Below are positions 31,393 through 39,800 of a stretch of 64,000 nucleotides of DNA, piece after piece. The notes under the pieces were generated by a model. That model ran no database searches. It saw only the letters and a list, made by a program, of their open reading frames with translations, and was not told the DNA's origin. Source of the DNA: Thermopetrobacter sp. TC1 (GTDB lineage Bacteria > Pseudomonadota > Alphaproteobacteria > Rhizobiales > Aestuariivirgaceae); assembly GCF_000746275.1 (NCBI RefSeq), contig NZ_KN050828.1, positions 103,384-167,383 on the forward strand. The letters are read 5' to 3'. A program made the position numbers and the translations under genes. Every line of letters starts with the position of its first letter. Position 1 is the first letter of the stretch.

Positions 31393-31430
31393 CCCCGCTG
31401 ATCGGAGACGATCTGCGGGGCGGCTTTTTT
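31393..31430 (+). terminator. Rho-independent terminator of carB
   Basis: CCCCGCTGATCG and CGATCTGCGGGG form a 12-bp stem with one mismatch around GAGA, and CGGCTTTTTT follows, 17 bases after the carB stop. Confidence 0.85.
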
Positions 31431-31617
31431 CTGTCGGGCGAGAGGGCCGCACGGGATGGTTCAGTCCTAGCGGCCCAAATCAGGCGGACCGGCCGCCCTG
31501 ATGCGGCCGGATCCATGAAGGGGGCAAGAGCCGGCGCATCCCTGGCTTGCCGATTGTGAGACCGGAACAAGGCGGGGCGCCGGCCGAAAACCGGATATTC
31601 AGGAAGACAGGACGACC

Positions 31618-32091
31618 ATGAACAAGATTCCGATGACTGCGGAAGGCCATGCGGCGCTGCTTGAGGAGATCAAGTATCTGAAGACGGTGGAGCGGCCGCG
31701 AATCATCAAGGCCATTGCCGAGGCGCGCGCACATGGCGACCTGTCGGAAAACGCCGAATACCATGCCGCCAAGGAGCAGCAGGCATGGAACGAGGCACGC
31801 GTCGCCGAGCTGGAGGACAAGCTCTCGCGCGCCGAGGTGATCGATGTCTCCAAGCTTTCCGGTGACAAGATTCAGTTCGGCGCCACGGTGACCCTGATTG
31901 ACGAGGACACGGAGAAGGAGGTCACCTATCAGATCGTCGGCGATCTCGAGGCGGACGTCTCCAAGGGCAAGATCTCCATCTCCTCGCCCATCGCCCGCGC
32001 GCTTATCGGCAAGGAGGTGGGCGATATCGTGGAGGTCAACACTCCCGGCGGCGGCAAGTCCTACGAGATCATGAAGGTGGAATACAAGTAA
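31618..32091 (+). CDS. greA: Transcription elongation factor GreA
   Basis: This 157-residue protein rescues backtracked RNA polymerase. The N-terminal coiled coil carries the acidic tip motif [16 protein letters not shown], and the C-terminal FKBP-like domain contains [20 protein letters not shown]. The ATG at 31618 follows AGGAAGACAGGACG. It is flanked on both sides by terminators, so it is transcribed alone. Confidence 0.98.
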   Translation: MNKIPMTAEGHAALLEEIKYLKTVERPRIIKAIAEARAHGDLSENAEYHAAKEQQAWNEARVAELEDKLSRAEVIDVSKLSGDKIQFGATVTLIDEDTEKEVTYQIVGDLEADVSKGKISISSPIARALIGKEVGDIVEVNTPGGGKSYEIMKVEYK

Positions 32092-32140
32092 GACCCTAAT
32101 CGACACCGCACTGGCACGCATCACGCGTGTTTCTTGATCA

Positions 32141-32204
32141 GGCGAAAGCGGCAGCGCCCGTCAGCATGGCATGCATGCTGCGGGCTGTCTGCTTTCGCCT
32201 TTTC
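32141..32204 (+). terminator. Terminator of greA
   Basis: GGCGAAAGC (32141-32149) pairs with GCTTTCGCC (32191-32199); an inner AGCGCCCG/CGGGCT pairing extends the stem, and TTTT follows. Confidence 0.75.
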
Positions 32205-32312
32205 TACGTCTTCACTGGCATCCCCCGCGCCCGCATCTCGCGGCCAGTAATCGGCCTTGGCTCGCTGCAAATTATACAAAACGGCCCTTTTGGTATAAAA
32301 AGGGGGGCGGAG

Positions 32313-32330
32313 ATTATAGTTTGCTATAAT
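32313..32330. promoter_or_regulatory. AT-rich inverted repeat overlapping a TATAAT box
   Basis: ATTATAG (32313-32319) and CTATAAT (32324-32330) are a perfect 7-bp inverted repeat around TTTG, and the right arm contains TATAAT. A second hairpin (CCCTTTT/AAAAAGGG) lies just upstream at about 32285-32306. Such operator-over-promoter dyads are typical of small autoregulated operons, but no gene follows on the + strand. Confidence 0.4.
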
Positions 32331-32407
32331 TCAGTCAATCCTGAGCATGGACAAAAGCCTCTTCATCAAACCCTCCGGCGCGCTTCGCCGTGCCGTGAAA
32401 CAATTTC

Positions 32408-33934
32408 TCAGCGGCGGCCGCGGAGGAGGCCGCCGAGGATGCCGCGGATGATGGCGCGGCCGAGCTGGGTGCCGATGGAGCCGGCGAGAGACTTGATGAA
32501 GCGCTCTGTTGTGCTCATGCGGCGGGAGGCATAGCTTCTGGCGCGCGCCTCCTCGCGGGCGGCACGCTCCTCGGCCTTGCGGCGCTCCTCTTCCTCACGG
32601 GCGCGCTCCTCGGCGAGGGCCTTTTCCTCTGCGCGTTTTTTGAGGGTCTCGAAGGCGCTGATGCGATCCTCGCTTTCCTCATAGATGCCATAAACGGGCG
32701 AATCGAGAATGACGCGCTTTCTTTCCGCCTCAGTAATCGGCCCCATGCGTGAGGACGGCGGGCGGATGAGCGTGCGCTGAACCATGCTGGGCACGCCCTT
32801 TTTCTGAAGCGTGGAGACGAGCGCCTCGCCAACGCCGAGCTTGGTGATCACGTCCGCCGTATCAAAGGCGGGATTCTGCCGGAAGGTTTCGGCGGCTGCC
32901 TTCACCGCCCGCTGTTCGCGCGGGGTGTAGGCACGCAGGGCGTGCTGAATGCGGTTGCCAAGCTGGGCCAGCACGCTGTCGGGAATGTCCAGCGGGTTCT
33001 GGGTGACGAAATAGACGCCCACGCCCTTGGAGCGGATGAGCTTCACCACCTGCTCGATCTTTTCAACCAGGCTGACGGGCGCGTTCTTGAACAACAGGTG
33101 CGCCTCGTCAAAGAAGAACACGAGCTTCGGCTTTTCAGGATCGCCCACCTCGGGCAGTTCCTCAAAGAGTTCGGAGAGCAGCCAGAGCAGGAAGGTGGCG
33201 TAAACCTTGGGCGACTGCATGAGGCGGTCGGCGGCGAGAATGTTGATGTAGCCGCGGCCATCGGGCGTTGTGCGCATGAAATCGCGGATATCCAGTGAGG
33301 GCTCGCCGAAGAACATCTCGCCCCCCTGCTCTTCCAGAACCACGAGGCGGCGCAGAATGGCGCCCACGGAGCGCTTGTTGATGGTGCCGTACTCCGTGAC
33401 CAGCTCCTTGCCGCGATCGGCGAGATCCTTGAGCAGGGCGCGTAAGTCCTTCAGGTCAAGCAGGAGCAGGCCCTCCTCGTCCGCCACCTTGAAGGCGATA
33501 TTGAGCACGCCTTCCTGTGCCTCCGTAAGGTTCATCAGGCGCGAAAGCAGCAAGGGGCCCATGTCGGAAATGGTGGTGCGGACGGGATGGCCCTGTTCGC
33601 CGAAGAGATCCCAGAAAATGACCGGAAATTCGCGCACGCCGTAATCATCGAAACCGATTTTGCGGGCGCGCTCCAGAATCTTGTCATTGGCCTCGCCCGG
33701 CTGGGACAAACCGGCAAGGTCCCCTTTCACGTCGGCGGCGAAAACGGGCACGCCGGCATCGGAGAGCCCTTCCGCCAGAATCTGCAGGGAGACGGTCTTT
33801 CCCGTGCCGGTGGCGCCGGTGATGAGCCCGTGCCGGTTGGCATAGGGCAGGTTCAGCCACTGCTTGAGGGGCGCGCCCTTTTCATCAAAGGCGGAACCGA
33901 TGAACACACGGTTTGAGGCAGACGTCTCGGTCAT
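32408..33934 (-). CDS. HerA-like helicase/ATPase of the DUF853 (YjgR) family
   Basis: This 508-residue protein has a P-loop GATGTGKT (residues 40-47) and a Walker [12 protein letters not shown] of the HerA/FtsK-like class, plus [15 protein letters not shown] and [16 protein letters not shown], which characterise DUF853/YjgR proteins. Residues about 425-475 form a charged Glu/Arg/Ala-rich helix, and the C-terminus is basic with a hydrophobic segment ([17 protein letters not shown]). The family's cellular role is not known to me beyond ATPase homology. The start follows GGGGGATGATCCC. It stands alone. Confidence 0.88.
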   Translation of the reverse strand: MTETSASNRVFIGSAFDEKGAPLKQWLNLPYANRHGLITGATGTGKTVSLQILAEGLSDAGVPVFAADVKGDLAGLSQPGEANDKILERARKIGFDDYGVREFPVIFWDLFGEQGHPVRTTISDMGPLLLSRLMNLTEAQEGVLNIAFKVADEEGLLLLDLKDLRALLKDLADRGKELVTEYGTINKRSVGAILRRLVVLEEQGGEMFFGEPSLDIRDFMRTTPDGRGYINILAADRLMQSPKVYATFLLWLLSELFEELPEVGDPEKPKLVFFFDEAHLLFKNAPVSLVEKIEQVVKLIRSKGVGVYFVTQNPLDIPDSVLAQLGNRIQHALRAYTPREQRAVKAAAETFRQNPAFDTADVITKLGVGEALVSTLQKKGVPSMVQRTLIRPPSSRMGPITEAERKRVILDSPVYGIYEESEDRISAFETLKKRAEEKALAEERAREEEERRKAEERAAREEARARSYASRRMSTTERFIKSLAGSIGTQLGRAIIRGILGGLLRGRR

Positions 33935-34075
33935 GGGATCATCCCCCGGTCCTTGCTGCGGCAGTGTTTGTCTGGCGCCAGTCTGTTCAGCGAGAACTTT
34001 CCCGTCAAGGGGCCGTGGTCATGAGATGAAAGGATAAAGAGGGCGGGCTTGACAGGGGCGGGCTGTGCGTCTCCG

Positions 34076-34198
34076 CCGGAAGGATATTTTATATCCTTCC
34101 GGAACGTTTCGGCGGGGTTTCAACCCCGCCTAAAGCATGGATGGCGGGGTAACATACCCCGCCAAAATGTTCCGGAACGGGAAAAAATCCCGTTCCGG
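34076..34198 (+). repeat. Four-hairpin palindromic cassette, copy 1
   Basis: Four separate perfect hairpins follow each other: H1 34076-34102 (arm CCGGAAGGATAT), H2 34111-34130 (arm GGCGGGGTT), H3 34143-34163 (arm GGCGGGGTA), H4 34172-34198 (arm CCGGAACGGGA). Spacers are 8-12 bases. Copies 2 and 3 are at 40529-40650 and, inverted, 51619-51742. This copy lacks the longer tail seen in the other two. Confidence 0.95.
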
Positions 34199-34215
34199 CA
34201 TTGGAAAGGGTGGTC

Positions 34216-34271
34216 TTGACAGTGTCAGGGGCGCGCAATCTACACGTTATAGTATCATAACCACATGATAC
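34216..34271 (+). promoter_or_regulatory. Promoter/operator of the HigA-like gene
   Basis: TTGACA at 34216-34221 is a perfect -35 element, but the nearest good -10, TATAGT at 34248-34253, is too far for a standard spacer, so the pairing is uncertain. GTATCAT (34252-34258) and ATGATAC (34265-34271) form a perfect inverted repeat with a 6-base spacer overlapping that -10. This is the usual layout for autorepression by a HigA-type antitoxin. Confidence 0.6.
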
Positions 34272-34317
34272 AATCGGCGCTAAAGCTGGCGCAGAGACGT
34301 GCGAGGGAGGTTACGTG

Positions 34318-34599
34318 ATGAGCATTCCCTTCAAGGACGTGAAGAAACGATGGATGGAGGATCCCGAGTTCCGTCACGCATACGAGGAACTTGGACCCGA
34401 ATTCGATTTAACACATACGTTGATCAAGGCACGACTTGCCGCCGGGCTCACTCAGGAAGAAGTGGCACGCCGCATGGGCACGTCACAGCCGGTGGTGGCG
34501 CGGCTGGAAAGCGGCCACAAACCCAGCCTGAAAACACTGGAGCGCTATGCGGCAGCGGTTGGGGCTCGTTTGAAAATCGAGCTCGTTCCTGAGGGCTGA
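34318..34599 (+). CDS. Orphan HigA-like XRE-family antitoxin/regulator
   Basis: This 93-residue protein has a Cro/C1-type helix-turn-helix in its centre (RLAAGLTQEEVARRMGTSQP, then VARLESGHKPSLKTLERYA) and an N-terminal segment MSIPFKDVKKRWMEDPEF typical of HigA antitoxins of RelE/HigB-like toxins. The ATG at 34318 follows GAGGGAGGTTAC; a GTG three bases earlier is possible. In this family the toxin normally lies just upstream, but here only a promoter/operator and a hairpin cassette are found, and argE lies downstream. It is therefore an antitoxin without a visible toxin. Confidence 0.85.
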   Translation: MSIPFKDVKKRWMEDPEFRHAYEELGPEFDLTHTLIKARLAAGLTQEEVARRMGTSQPVVARLESGHKPSLKTLERYAAAVGARLKIELVPEG

Positions 34600-34802
34600 C
34601 AATCTTCGCCGGGACTTTCCTTTCATTTCCCAACTGACAAAACGGATTTGTATCCGGAACACTTTTGGCCCCGCTGAAATGTACAGAAAGTTGTGAAGAA
34701 GCGCTCCTGACAAGGCATTTTCTTTCCTTGTATGACCCTTCGCCTTACCCCGCGCTCATTAAGCGAAAAGGCAAGAAGACGCAGGCTTGACAGGGGTGGG
34801 GT

Positions 34803-35987
34803 GTGCGCCTGACAAACCGGGGCATGAAGCGCGCAGCACACAGCACCCTTGCCCTGCTTGAGAGGCTTGTGGCCTTTGACACCGTCAGCCGGCATTCCAA
34901 CCTGGAGATGATCGACTTCATGGAAGGCTGGCTGGCGGAATATGGCGTGCCGTGCTGGCGCATTCCCTTCGGGCCGGAGAAGGCCAATCTGCTGGCGCGC
35001 ATCGGGCCGGAAGCGCCAGGCGGTATTGTGCTTTCCGGACACACCGACGTGGTGCCGGTGGACGATCAGGACTGGCGCACCAATCCTTTCCGGCTGCATG
35101 TGGATGAAGAGACGGGCCGGGCCTATGGCCGCGGCACGGCGGACATGAAGGGCTTCATTGCCTCTGCCCTGGCACTCGTTCCCGAGATCGTCGGTCTGCC
35201 GCTGTCACGGCCGGTCTATCTCGCCTTCTCCTGTGATGAGGAAGTGGGCTGCACCGGCGTGCGGCCGATGATTGCCTGGATGCGCGCACACCTGCCGCCC
35301 ATAGCCGGCGTCTTCGTTGGCGAGCCCACGGGCATGAAGGTGGTGACCGCGCACAAGGGCATCATGTCCGCCACCACCGTGATCACGGGACGGGAGGCAC
35401 ATTCCAGCTGTCCGCAACTGGGGGTGAATGCGGCGCATTACGCCGCGCCGGTGATGACGAAGATCGTTGCGCTCTCCGCAGCGCTGGCGAAACAGGCCGA
35501 TGAAGACAGCGGGTTTGATCCCCCCTACACCACGGTGCAGATCGGGCGCGTGCGGGCGGGCACGGCGCGCAACATCGTGCCCCGGCATTGCACCATAGAA
35601 TGGGAGGCGCGCCTGATGCCGGATGTGGACGGCGATGCCCTCATCGCCGAAGTGGATGACTTCTGCCGCACGCAAGTGGAGCCAGAGATGAAGGCACACT
35701 GGCCGGGGGCCGGTATTGTCACGGAGGTGAACAACCGGGTGCCGGGGCTGAAGCATGATCCGGACTCATGGCCGGTGCAGGCGGCACTGCAGGCGCTGGG
35801 CGAGAACGCCACGCACTGCGTGCCTTACGGCACGGAGGCGGGGCTGTTTCAGCAGGCGGAGATGCCGGCGGTGGTGTGCGGGCCCGGGCATATCGCCCAG
35901 GCCCACAAGCCCGATGAATACGTGGACCTCTCCCAGCTCGAGGCCTGCGATGCCTTCCTGCGGCGGCTTGTGAAAAACTGCCTGTGA
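34803..35987 (+). CDS. argE: Acetylornithine deacetylase
   Basis: This 394-residue M20 zinc peptidase releases acetate from N-acetylornithine in arginine synthesis. Metal and catalytic residues are visible in SGHTDVVPVDDQDW, GRGTADMKGFIA, FSCDEEVGCTGV, VGEPTGMKVV and CGPGHIAQAHKPDEY. ArgE is favoured over DapE or succinyl-diaminopimelate relatives because of the ARNIVP and PEMKAHWPGAGI context. The GTG at 34803 is preceded by CAGGGGTGGG; the ATG at 34824 (MKRAAHS) is an alternative without a ribosome site. The GTG lies inside the second copy of a direct repeat flanking the antitoxin cassette. Confidence 0.9.
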   Translation: MRLTNRGMKRAAHSTLALLERLVAFDTVSRHSNLEMIDFMEGWLAEYGVPCWRIPFGPEKANLLARIGPEAPGGIVLSGHTDVVPVDDQDWRTNPFRLHVDEETGRAYGRGTADMKGFIASALALVPEIVGLPLSRPVYLAFSCDEEVGCTGVRPMIAWMRAHLPPIAGVFVGEPTGMKVVTAHKGIMSATTVITGREAHSSCPQLGVNAAHYAAPVMTKIVALSAALAKQADEDSGFDPPYTTVQIGRVRAGTARNIVPRHCTIEWEARLMPDVDGDALIAEVDDFCRTQVEPEMKAHWPGAGIVTEVNNRVPGLKHDPDSWPVQAALQALGENATHCVPYGTEAGLFQQAEMPAVVCGPGHIAQAHKPDEYVDLSQLEACDAFLRRLVKNCL

Positions 35988-36027
35988 GGCCGCCGGGCGA
36001 TTTTCCGTCAGGGCGGCCTCCTTTCAG

Positions 36028-36537
36028 TCAGACGGAGAGCATCTTGGCCTCTTCCCGCAGCATTCCGGCCACTTTCTCCATGCGGTCGGCAAGGCTTTCG
36101 GCCGCTTCGGCCAGAAGGTTCATCTTGGAATAATAGGCGGACAGCGTGGGCAGGCCCGTGAGCATTTTTGACTCCTGCTCCCGGGGTGTTGCCTGCAGCA
36201 TTTTCAGCATGAACTCCGCCTCAAGGGCCTGGGTCTGAACGCCGGGGCCGGAAATCCAGATGGCTATAGGCATATCCGCCGAGAAAGGCCTGTAAGGGCC
36301 CGGTTCTGATCTAGAAAAATCATCAGGGAGGGCGGAAAGCCAGGGAATAGAGCGCAAGAAAAAGAGGAATTCCAGGACCTGGCGATGGCAGCGCAGCGCT
36401 TTCTTACATTCGGGAGACGGGGGATTTCCCTCTTCGATATCCTTGCGGCACGGCCTTGGCGACGGACACCAGCCGATCATGGCATAGAGGTTACCGAATT
36501 GTTCCATCCATGCGGGAGGCAGTGAAAAACCAGGCAT
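36028..36537 (-). CDS. Hypothetical protein with paired C-x5-C motifs
   Basis: The ATG at 36537 follows a perfect AAGGAGG site and a good promoter, so this 169-residue gene is real. I do not recognise it. Residues 24-50 contain four cysteines in a symmetric pattern, C-x5-C-x13-C-x5-C, followed by a hydrophobic segment (VLEFLFFLRSIPWLSAL). The last 55 residues are predicted helical and amphipathic (MNLLAEAAESLADRMEKVAGM), like a coiled coil or membrane-associating helix. No signal peptide is seen. It is divergent from the large sensor kinase. Confidence 0.75.
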   Translation of the reverse strand: MPGFSLPPAWMEQFGNLYAMIGWCPSPRPCRKDIEEGNPPSPECKKALRCHRQVLEFLFFLRSIPWLSALPDDFSRSEPGPYRPFSADMPIAIWISGPGVQTQALEAEFMLKMLQATPREQESKMLTGLPTLSAYYSKMNLLAEAAESLADRMEKVAGMLREEAKMLSV

Positions 36538-36619
36538 GATGGCCTCCTTGATCTGACAAGGAGCGCCCGCGCCATCGCCCCGCATGCGACATTCGGTTGC
36601 GTTATAGTTATTGCAAATT

Positions 36620-36648
36620 ACTATCGCATGTCTCTTCCTTTCCGTCAA
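36620..36648 (-). promoter_or_regulatory. Promoter of the C-x5-C hypothetical gene
   Basis: On the minus strand TTGACG (36643-36648) and GATAGT (36620-36625) are separated by 17 bases, about 85 bases before the start codon. Confidence 0.6.
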
Positions 36649-36810
36649 CCCTGCCGTGCAAAAGGCGCACGATGGAGACATGATTTTGCCATTGCCGCGG
36701 CCGTGGTCTAAGATCCTGTCCACACTGGGAAAGCCCGGGGATGCTTTAGGGAAGCGTGTGTGTTCTGTGAGCGTCCCGGCTGATCAGGCAAGAGCGAGGT
36801 CGCAGGCGGC

Positions 36811-39800
36811 ATGTCGGCTCCGTGGATCGCCATTGTCATGGCCCTGGCCTATGTGGCCATGCTGTTTCTCATCGCCTATTTCAGCGACCGCTCCATGCGG
36901 GCGGGCGGCAGCAGCCGCAACCGGCCGCGGCCGATGATCTACGTCCTTTCGCTTGGCGTCTACTGCACCTCATGGACGTTCTATGGTTCGGTGGGGCTTT
37001 CCGCGCGCACCGGCTATGACTTCCTGCCCGTCTATATCGGCCCGGCGCTCTTGCTGATTTTCGGCTGGCCGCTTCTGAGATCGGTGGTGCGCATTTCCAA
37101 GCAGCAGAACATCACCTCCATCGCCGACTTCATCTCCGCCCGCTATGGCAAGAACCGCGCCCTCGGCGCGCTGGTGGCGCTGGTGGCGATCGTGGGCGTC
37201 GTGCCCTACATCGCGCTGCAGCTGAAGGCCGTCTCCTTCTCGCTGCAGACGATGATGCCGCAGATGGCGGCGGGCGGAACCGCCCTGACCACGGCGGGCG
37301 AGAACCTGGCGCTGCTCGTGGCCATTGCCATGGCCGGGTTTGCGATTCTCTTCGGCACCCGCCACATCGACGCCACCGAACATCAGGACGGCCTGATCAC
37401 GGCGATCGCGGTGGAATCGATCGTGAAGCTCGTGGCCTTTCTGGCGGTGGGCGTTTTCGTCGTCTTCTGGCTGATGGGCGGGCCCGCGCAGCTCATGGAA
37501 CAGGTGCGGGCGCGCGCGGATGTGCTCTCGGTCTTTCAGCAGACACCGCATGCCGGCCGCTGGCTGACGATCACGGTGCTGTCCCTGTTCGCCTTTCTGC
37601 TGCTGCCGCGGCAGTTTCACGTGGCGGTGGTGGAAAACACCCACGAAGGGGATGTGCGCAAGGCCGCATGGAAGTTTCCGCTCTATCTTGTGGCCATCAA
37701 TCTCTTCGTGGTGCCGATCGCCGCGGCGGGCCTGCTTGTGCTGGGGCGGGCGGTGGATGCGGACACCTATGTGCTTGCCCTGCCGGTGCACAGCGACCAC
37801 GCCCTTGTGGCGCTCCTGGCCTTTGTCGGCGGCCTTTCCGCGGCCACCGCCATGGTGATCATGGAGACGGTGGCGCTGTCCATCATGGCCTGCAACAACC
37901 TGGTGGTGCCCTATCTGCTGGCACGGGCGGAGAGCGGCAGCCTGGGGCGCGGGCGGGCCTATCGCGACATGGGGCGCGCGCTGATCCTGATCCGGCGCAC
38001 GGCCATCGCCGTCATCCTGCTGCTTGCCTACAGCTATTATCTCATGGCCGGCGCTTCCGAGGCGCTGGCACAGACGGGCCTGATCTCCTTTGCCGCGGTG
38101 GCGCAGTTCGCCCCGGCCTTCTTCGGCGGGCTGTTCTGGCGCAATGCCACCGCCCGCGGCGCCATGGCCGGGCTGGCCACGGGCTTTCTGCTGTGGGCCT
38201 ATACGCTGCTTCTGCCCTCTTTCGCCGATTCCGGCTGGATCGATGCAAGCTTTCTGAAAGACGGCCCCTTCGGCATTGCCTGGCTGCGGCCGCGGGCGCT
38301 GTTCAGCCTGGAGATGGATCCCCTGGCGCATGGCGTTTTCTGGTCGCTGACGCTCAATCTTCTGGCCTGGGCCGTGGTCTCGCGCTTTACCCGGGCGACA
38401 CCAGCGGAGAAGCTGCAGGGGGCGGCCTTCGTCTCCGCGGAAAGAACCGAAGGCGCCGGCAATGCGCACGCCTGGCGCACGGCGGTGAGCATCGGTCAGC
38501 TGCAGGAGACGGTGGCGCGCTATCTGGGCGAGGAGCGCACGCGGCGCTCCTTTGCCGAATTCGCCCGGCGCAATGAGGTGATCCTCAATCCGGCGGAAGA
38601 GGCGGACATCCGCCTGCTGCGCTTTGCCGAACATCTGCTGGCCTCGGCCGTGGGAGCGGCATCCTCCCGCCTCATCCTCGCCCTGTTGCTTGAGCGGGTT
38701 TCGCCGGATCCGCGCAGCGCCTTGCGGCTTCTGGACGATGCCTCCGCCGCCATCCAGTACAACCGCGACCTTCTGCAGTCGGCCATCGATCATGTGCGGC
38801 AGGGTATTGGCGTGTTCGACCGCAACTATCGCCTCACCTGCTGGAACCGTCAGTTCAGCCGGCTGCTGCATCTGCCGCCGGAGCTTGAGCGGGTGGATGT
38901 GCCTTTAAGAAGCATTCTGCAGAACGTGCTGGCGCGGGCCATGCCGGACGGTCACCTCGAAGAGGAGGTGGACTGGCGGATGAAATGCCTCACGGAGCGC
39001 TTCGAGCCGTTCAACATCCGCTTCGAGGAGGACGGGCGCGTGCTGGATGTGCGTGCCTCGCGGCTGCCGCATGGAGGCGTGGTCATCACCTTCGCCGACA
39101 TCACCGAGCGGGTTCTGGCAGCGGAGGCATTGCAAATGGCCAATGCGCTGCTGGAGAAGCGCGTGGAGGAGCGTACGGCGGAGCTTTTGCGGCTCAACGA
39201 GGAACTGGCGCGGGCCAAGGCCGCGGCGGAACAGGCCAATCTGGACAAGACCCGGTTTATTGCCGCAGCCTCGCATGACATCCTGCAGCCGCTCAATGCG
39301 GCGCGGCTGTTTGCCTCCACGCTGGTGGAGAAGGTGGAGCGCGGCGACGTGAAGGGGCTGGATCCTGCCATCGCCCGCAACATCGACGCTTCGCTGGAAT
39401 CGGTGGAGGAGATCCTCACTGCCCTTCTTGACATTTCGCGGCTGGATGCCGGGGCCTTGAAGCCTGAGATCACCACGTTTCGGCTTTCGGACATTCTGGA
39501 GCCGCTGGCGCGGGAATTCTCGGCAGCGGCGGAAAAGAAGGGGCTGAGGCTGAAGGTGGTGCCCTGCCGCTGCTGGGTGCGCAGCGACAGGCGGCTGCTG
39601 CGCCGTCTGGTGCAAAACCTTCTCTCCAACGCCATCAAGTATACCGAATCCGGCAAGGTGCTGCTGGGCTGCCGCCGCGAAGGCGAGATGGTGCGCATCG
39701 AGGTGCACGATACCGGCCCGGGCATTCCGGAAGAGAAACAGGCGCTCATCTTCCGGGAATTCGAGCGGCTGGATGATCATGCCAATGCAGCGCCCGGCCT

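Larger units (their letters stand above)
32092..32407. other. Gap between greA and the DUF853 ATPase gene
   Basis: This 316-base gap holds the greA terminator (32141-32204) and then an AT-rich patch (about 32265-32345) in otherwise GC-rich DNA. The patch contains two inverted repeats and is followed by an ATG at 32347 that opens a frame of only 34 codons with no ribosome site. I do not count that frame as a gene. Confidence 0.5.
33935..34317. other. Gap with direct repeat, hairpin cassette and operator
   Basis: The 383-base gap between the DUF853 gene and the HigA-like gene contains one arm of a roughly 30-bp direct repeat (34043-34072), the four-hairpin cassette (34076-34198), and a promoter/operator region (34216-34271). 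A 17-codon frame from ATG 34265 ends in a TGA overlapping the next start codon; it could be a leader or a remnant. Confidence 0.6.

Noticed and set aside
34076-34198. CRISPR array or attenuator for the hairpin cassette
   Set aside because: Only four short, different hairpins, no spacers of constant length, no cas genes, and the same set recurs at unrelated loci.
34265-34318. 17-codon frame before the HigA-like gene as a toxin gene
   Set aside because: Far too short for a toxin and it starts inside the operator arm; it is kept only as a possible leader or remnant.
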